Origin: CAVORB01 sp964395315
Lineage (GTDB): Bacteria; Pseudomonadota; Gammaproteobacteria; Chromatiales; Chromatiaceae
Direction: 5' to 3'
Assembly: GCA_964395315.1 (NCBI GenBank)
Contig: CAYNBI010000005.1
Coordinates: forward strand, 1-64,000
Length of the DNA: 64,000 nucleotides
Positions 60,144 through 64,000 of the stretch are shown here, piece after piece. The notes beneath the pieces were generated by a model, which did not search any database, was not told where the DNA came from, and saw only the letters and a list, made by a program, of their open reading frames with translations. Each line of letters starts with the position of its first letter. Within the stretch, counting starts at the first letter, position 1. A program made the translations under genes and the position numbers.

Positions 60144-61043
60144 ATGGCAGATCGGAGACTGCAAGTTTTCCACACGGTCGCGCGCTTGCTGAGCTTCACC
60201 AAGGCGGCCGAGAGCCTGCACATGACCCAGCCGGCCGTGACTTTCCAGGTTCGGCAGCTCGAGGAGCACTTCAATACCCGGCTGTTCGATCGCACGCACA
60301 ATCGCATCAGCCTCACGGAGGCGGGCAAGAAGGTCTTTGAGTACGCAGACCGCATCTTCGAGCTCTACACGGAGATGGAGAACTCGGTGCGGGAGATGAC
60401 AGGCGAGATCAGCGGCGCGCTCACCATCGGTGCCAGCACGACCATCGCGGAGTACATGCTGCCGACCCTGCTTGGCGATTTCCGGGAGAAGTACCCGGAG
60501 GTGGTCATTCACCTCAAGGTCTCCAATAGCGAGGGCATCGTGTCCATGGTGGAAAACAACACCATTGACCTTGGCGTCGTGGAGTCCCCGGTGGGCAACA
60601 AGAACCTGGTGGTCGAGACCTGCAAGCGCGATCAGCTGGTCGCGATCGTCCCGCCGAGTCATCCTCTTGCCAGCGCCGGCTCGGTCACCTTCGCCAGACT
60701 GCTCGAATTCCCCTTCATCTGCCGCGAGGAGGGGTCGGGGACAAGGGAGGTGATCAACGACTATCTTGATCATCTCGACGACTGCACCGCGTCGCTCAAG
60801 ATCGCGATGGAGCTAGGCAGCCCGGAGGCGGTCAAGGGTGCGGTGGAGGCCGGCATGGGGGTGTCCGTTGTCTCTCGGGCCACGATCCAGAAGGAGTTGA
60901 AGCTGCGAACCCTGGTCGCGTTGAATCTTGCTCCCCCCTTGGACCGGCCGTTCTCGTTCGTGCATCAGAAGCAGAAGTTCCGTTTGCGCGTGATGGAGGA
61001 GCTGTTGGAGTTCGCCCGCGCCTATTGCGAGGAACATAGCTGA
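60144..61043 (+). CDS. LysR-family transcriptional regulator
   Basis: 299 residues. N-terminal winged helix LQVFHTVARLLSFTKAAESLHMTQPAVTFQVRQLEEHFNTRLFDRT, linker helix, and two periplasmic-binding-type halves (GALTIGASTTIAEYMLPTLL, NNTIDLGVVESPV, EGSGTREVINDYL). The ligand half resembles CysB/CbbR-like regulators of anabolic or sulfur genes; the ligand is an inference. It is divergent from fadL and followed by a small gene. Confidence 0.93.
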   Translation: MADRRLQVFHTVARLLSFTKAAESLHMTQPAVTFQVRQLEEHFNTRLFDRTHNRISLTEAGKKVFEYADRIFELYTEMENSVREMTGEISGALTIGASTTIAEYMLPTLLGDFREKYPEVVIHLKVSNSEGIVSMVENNTIDLGVVESPVGNKNLVVETCKRDQLVAIVPPSHPLASAGSVTFARLLEFPFICREEGSGTREVINDYLDHLDDCTASLKIAMELGSPEAVKGAVEAGMGVSVVSRATIQKELKLRTLVALNLAPPLDRPFSFVHQKQKFRLRVMEELLEFARAYCEEHS

Positions 61044-61065
61044 TGCGACGAGGGGCTTGTGCGCC

Positions 61066-61437
61066 ATGATCCCGATGAAAGGCCCCCGGCGCGACGGGGT
61101 GCGGAGGCTGGGAGAAATCTATCGTTCCCTGGACGAGGGCGGTCGGCGTACACTGCTCGCCTTCGGTGAGTTCCTGGCGGCGCGAGGCGATGATGGAGCC
61201 GCGGTCCTGGAGCTACCCGAGCCGTTGCCGCGACCGGCAAGCGAAAGCGTGGTGGGCGCCATCCGGCGCCTCTCGCGGACCTATCACATGCTTGATCGAA
61301 GCACCATGCTCAACGAGACGTCCTCGCTCATGGCCGCCCATGTGATCAAAGGGCGGCCGGCCCGGGAGGTCATCGACGAGCTGGAAGCCCTTTTCGAGCG
61401 TCATTACGCCCAGTATCGAGAAGAACGAGAAATTTAG
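61066..61437 (+). CDS. Conserved hypothetical protein next to the LysR gene
   Basis: About 123 residues, alpha-helical, soluble. Blocks: RLGEIYRSLDEGGRRTLLAFGEFLAARG, then SVVGAIRRLSRTYHMLDRSTMLNETSSLMAAHVIKGRPAREVIDELEALFERHY. The second block looks well conserved. Some databases label such proteins after a carnitine CoA-transferase, which the length does not support. Function unknown. It begins 22 bases after the regulator and is probably co-transcribed. Confidence 0.72.
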   Translation: MIPMKGPRRDGVRRLGEIYRSLDEGGRRTLLAFGEFLAARGDDGAAVLELPEPLPRPASESVVGAIRRLSRTYHMLDRSTMLNETSSLMAAHVIKGRPAREVIDELEALFERHYAQYREEREI

Positions 61438-61450
61438 GTCCCGCCCGGCG

Positions 61451-62521
61451 ATGCAGGTCCTCGCAAACTGGTTCCGACGCTATTTTTCCGATCCCCAGGT
61501 CGTCTTCCTGGCGGTGGCGCTGGTCATCGGGTTCGCGGTGGTGCTCACCATGGGCAACATGCTGGCTCCTGTGATAGCCAGTATCGTCATCGCCTACCTG
61601 CTCGAAGGCCTCGTCACCTTCCTGCAGCAGCTTGGCTGGCCCCGACTCGTCGGCGTGCTGCTCGTCTATCTTGCCTTCGTCCTGTTCGTGTCCCTGGTCG
61701 TGTTTGGCGTGTTGCCCCTGGTGTCGCGCCAGGTCACCGATCTGGTGCAGCAGCTGCCGTCGATGATCTCCCAGGGCCAGAACGCGCTCATGGGGCTTCC
61801 GGCGCGTTACCCGGAGATCATCACCCCCGAGCAGATCCAGGAGCTCATCGGCGCCATCCGCGCCGAGATTGCGAACTTCGGACAGCAGGTGCTCTCCTGG
61901 TCGCTGGCGTCCGTGGTGGGTGTGATCACCATCCTCGTGTACCTGATCCTCGTCCCCTTGCTGGTGTTTTTCTTCCTCAAGGACAGGGACCTGATCATCG
62001 GTTGGTTCAAGAGTTACCTGCCTCAGCACCGGCGCATCGCGAGCGACGTGTGGGTCGATGTGGACCGCCAGATCTCGAACTATGTGCGGGGCAAATTCTG
62101 GGAGATCCTGTTCGTATGGTCGGTGAGCTACCTGACCTTCTACGCATTCGGCCTCAACTACGCCATGCTGCTCGGTATGCTGGTGGGCCTGTCCGTGATC
62201 GTCCCCTACATCGGTGCCGCCGTTGTGACGGTGCCGGTTCTGCTCATCGCCTGGTTCCAGTGGGGATGGACCCCGGATTTCGCCTGGCTCGCCGTCGCGT
62301 ACTTCATCATCCAGGCCCTGGACGGCAACGTGCTGGTGCCCCTGCTGTTTTCCGAGGTGGTGAATCTTCACCCGGTCGCCATCATTGTCGCCATCCTGGT
62401 GTTCGGCGGTCTTTGGGGGTTCTGGGGCGTGTTCTTCGCCATTCCACTGGCTACCCTGGTGCAGGCGATCTTGAGCGCATGGCCGCGACAGGACTCCAAG
62501 TCCACGACAGAGGCTGCCTGA
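61451..62521 (+). CDS. AI-2E/PerM-family membrane protein
   Basis: 356 residues with about eight hydrophobic helices: VVFLAVALVIGFAVVLTMG at the start, LIGWFKSYLP as the conserved cytoplasmic loop, and the family's C-terminal LSVIVPYIGAAVVTVPVLL, then IQALDGNVLVPLLFSEVVNLHPVAIIVAILVFGGLWGFWGVFFAIP. Members export small molecules or exchange sodium; the substrate is unknown. 13 bases after the previous gene. Confidence 0.9.
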   Translation: MQVLANWFRRYFSDPQVVFLAVALVIGFAVVLTMGNMLAPVIASIVIAYLLEGLVTFLQQLGWPRLVGVLLVYLAFVLFVSLVVFGVLPLVSRQVTDLVQQLPSMISQGQNALMGLPARYPEIITPEQIQELIGAIRAEIANFGQQVLSWSLASVVGVITILVYLILVPLLVFFFLKDRDLIIGWFKSYLPQHRRIASDVWVDVDRQISNYVRGKFWEILFVWSVSYLTFYAFGLNYAMLLGMLVGLSVIVPYIGAAVVTVPVLLIAWFQWGWTPDFAWLAVAYFIIQALDGNVLVPLLFSEVVNLHPVAIIVAILVFGGLWGFWGVFFAIPLATLVQAILSAWPRQDSKSTTEAA

Positions 62522-62549
62522 GCGGACCTTCGTTCACGCGGTCTCATCC

Positions 62550-63707
62550 ATGCACGCCTTCGGCCTTTCGCGCTTCCTCTTCTGGTTCGTAATCTTCTTC
62601 CTCGTGGCCTTGCTGGCGCGGCCATGGGTAGCCGGCCTGTTGGCGTCATTCCGGGCGGAGCCGCGGGCGATCACGCCCAGGGGCGACCTGGCCATGGACG
62701 AACAGGCGACGATCTCGATCTTCGAGGCGACCAGTCCATCCGTGGTCTACATCACGACCACGCGCCAGGTCCTTGACCTCTGGACCAGGAATCTGATGGA
62801 GCTCCAGCCGGGAACCGGCTCCGGCGTGATCTGGGACGAACAGGGGCACGTGGTTACCAATTACCACGTGATCAAGGGCGTGCAGTCCGCCCACGTCCGC
62901 CTTTCCGATCAGCGCACTTACGAGGCCGTGATGGTCGGCGCGAGCCCGGAGCACGACCTCGCGGTGCTGCGCATCGACGTTCAGATTTCCCTCCCGGCCC
63001 CGGTCCCCGTCGGCACCAGCCAGGACCTCAAGGTAGGCCAGAAGGTGTTCGCCATCGGAAATCCGTTCGGTCTCGACTACACCCTGACTACCGGGGTGAT
63101 CTCGGCGCTGGATCGCAGCATCCTGGCCGAGGACGGGCGGGCCATCGAGCACCTTATCCAGACCGACGCCGCCATCAATCCCGGCAACTCCGGCGGACCG
63201 CTCATTGACAGCGCGGGGCGTCTCATCGGAATCAATACCGCGATCTATAGCCCCTCGGGCGCCTCCGCCGGTATCGGTTTCGCCATTCCGGTCGACACCG
63301 TGAACCGCGTTGTGCCGCGCTTGGTCGCCGAAGGTGGGTACGTTCGTCCCACCCTCGGCATCACCGTCGACGACGAGATGAGTGAGCGGCTGCTCGAGGG
63401 GACGGGTGTCGCGGGTGTGCTGGTACTGCGTGTACAACCGGGCTCTGCGGCTGAAGCGGCCGGGCTCAAGGGAACGACCGTGATTCCCGAAGGCGGGGTG
63501 CTGCTGGGGGACGTGATACTCGCGGTCGACGGCAAACCCGCGGTGGACGTCGATGGGCTGGTCGCGCTCCTGGAAGGCTATGGTGTTGGCGATGAGGTGG
63601 AGTTGGTCATCTACCGCGGCGGCGAAGTCATGACGGTTCCCGTTGTACTGGGCGCCAGCGGGCCGCCCCGCGCCAGAGGCGGGACGTCCGGAAGCGGGTT
63701 TCGCTAG
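62550..63707 (+). CDS. DegS-type S1C serine protease with PDZ domain
   Basis: 385 residues. One N-terminal anchor (LFWFVIFFLVALLARP), trypsin-fold triad H106, D136 and S214 (NYHVIKG, HDLAVLRID, INPGNSGGPL), then a single PDZ domain (TLGITVDDEMSERLLEG, then GLKGTTVIPEGG). This architecture, anchor plus one PDZ, is that of DegS and MucD-like sensors rather than DegP, so an envelope-stress role is likely. It is separate from rseA/rpoE here. Confidence 0.9.
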   Translation: MHAFGLSRFLFWFVIFFLVALLARPWVAGLLASFRAEPRAITPRGDLAMDEQATISIFEATSPSVVYITTTRQVLDLWTRNLMELQPGTGSGVIWDEQGHVVTNYHVIKGVQSAHVRLSDQRTYEAVMVGASPEHDLAVLRIDVQISLPAPVPVGTSQDLKVGQKVFAIGNPFGLDYTLTTGVISALDRSILAEDGRAIEHLIQTDAAINPGNSGGPLIDSAGRLIGINTAIYSPSGASAGIGFAIPVDTVNRVVPRLVAEGGYVRPTLGITVDDEMSERLLEGTGVAGVLVLRVQPGSAAEAAGLKGTTVIPEGGVLLGDVILAVDGKPAVDVDGLVALLEGYGVGDEVELVIYRGGEVMTVPVVLGASGPPRARGGTSGSGFR

Positions 63708-63838
63708 AGGACTCCAGGCCTGTGGCGGCGGAACGATGTCCCCGCCCGTGCGCGCCGGTTTGAGAGGCGCGCACGCCGGCGCTTTCTGCCCGATAATTGA
63801 GGCGAGCCTGGTGATGAACGAGACGGAGGTGTTAGACG

Positions 63839-64000
63839 ATGAAGGCTTTGATGCTGTTTGCGGGCAGCGGTCCCATGGTCGTCCTGTCCTCGCACGAGGA
63901 ACCGGATGACGATGTCTTTCTGGGTAAGCTCAAGGCCAAGGGGGTCGAGAAGTTCATGGCCTACGAGCTTTCCGTAGAGGAGGTGGAACGCAAGTACGGC
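63839..64000 (+). CDS. Conserved hypothetical protein, 5' part (runs off the window)
   Basis: 54 codons are visible. Start MKALMLFAGSGPMVVLSSHE, then FLGKLKAKGVEKFMAYEL and VEEVERKYG. GGAGGT sits 8 bases before the ATG, a strong site. The sequence looks conserved and soluble, but I recognise no named family. The C-terminus is outside the window. Confidence 0.75.
   Translation, partial: MKALMLFAGSGPMVVLSSHEEPDDDVFLGKLKAKGVEKFMAYELSVEEVERKYG

Noticed and set aside
1..64000. CRISPR arrays, tRNA, rRNA, integrases
   Set aside because: No spaced direct repeats, tRNA T-loop patterns, rRNA blocks or recombinase motifs were found by eye.

Overview
The window is GC-rich chromosomal DNA, almost certainly from a sulfur-oxidising gammaproteobacterium, probably of the Chromatiales (inference). 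The support is a mix of gammaproteobacterial housekeeping blocks (tgt-yajC-secD-secF, suhB/trmJ next to a complete isc operon, yebC-ruvC-ruvA, ubiG, cysG, bepA, rsmA, lon) and sulfur-oxidation genes (soxYZ, and a rhodanese-tusA-dsrE2 cluster of the kind known from purple sulfur bacteria). I saw no prophage, insertion sequence, CRISPR array, tRNA or rRNA. One 100-N assembly gap lies at 13797-13896, inside a 9-bp repeat.

Layout. 1-11.7 kb: the end of a P-type ATPase, a phosphoribosyltransferase, an orphan larE, small conserved genes, a UbiB-like atypical kinase, a 2Fe-2S ferredoxin/reductase fusion, a secreted DUF4124-metallopeptidase, ubiG, a secreted protein with an internal duplication, and zapE. 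11.7-14.6 kb: a gene-poor accessory patch with a GspH/FimT pilin and a secreted Asp-Ser-Gly repeat protein that appears to carry the pilin's missing C-terminus. 14.6-22.2 kb: a FAD oxidoreductase, creA, a 2OG oxygenase, yebC-ruvC-ruvA without ruvB, msrA, a HAD hydrolase and tgt. 22.3-34.2 kb: yajC-secD-secF, suhB/trmJ/cysE, and the full isc operon (iscR-S-U-A-hscB-hscA-fdx-iscX) behind a good type 1 IscR box.

34.2-46.6 kb: a rhodanese, an LpxL-type acyltransferase, soxYZ, a BepA-type protease, a MoxR/VWA-metallopeptidase pair, a stand-alone small-protein unit with its own promoter and terminator, an isocitrate-lyase-family enzyme, a Sel1 protein, lon and rsmA. 46.8-51 kb: a methyltransferase, then a cassette (methyltransferase, NTF2-like, AhpD-like) divergent from an HxlR regulator across a perfect TGTAGT-N5-ACTACA palindrome. 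51-51.8 kb holds no supportable gene.

51.8-64 kb: a CYTH-like/CHAD gene overlapping a ParA ATPase gene, which is a plausible polyphosphate-granule positioning pair and the most interesting unit here. Then come a secreted rhodanese, a MESH1-like alarmone hydrolase, cysG divergent from rhd-tusA-dsrE2, a FadL porin, a LysR regulator, an AI-2E-type permease, a DegS-type protease and the start of a gene that runs off the window.

Together the window links sulfur handling (SoxYZ carrier, Rhd/TusA/DsrE2 relay, IscS desulfurase, several rhodaneses, CysE, LarE, siroheme synthesis) with Fe-S assembly and envelope quality control (BepA, DegS-like, SecDF-YajC, LpxL).
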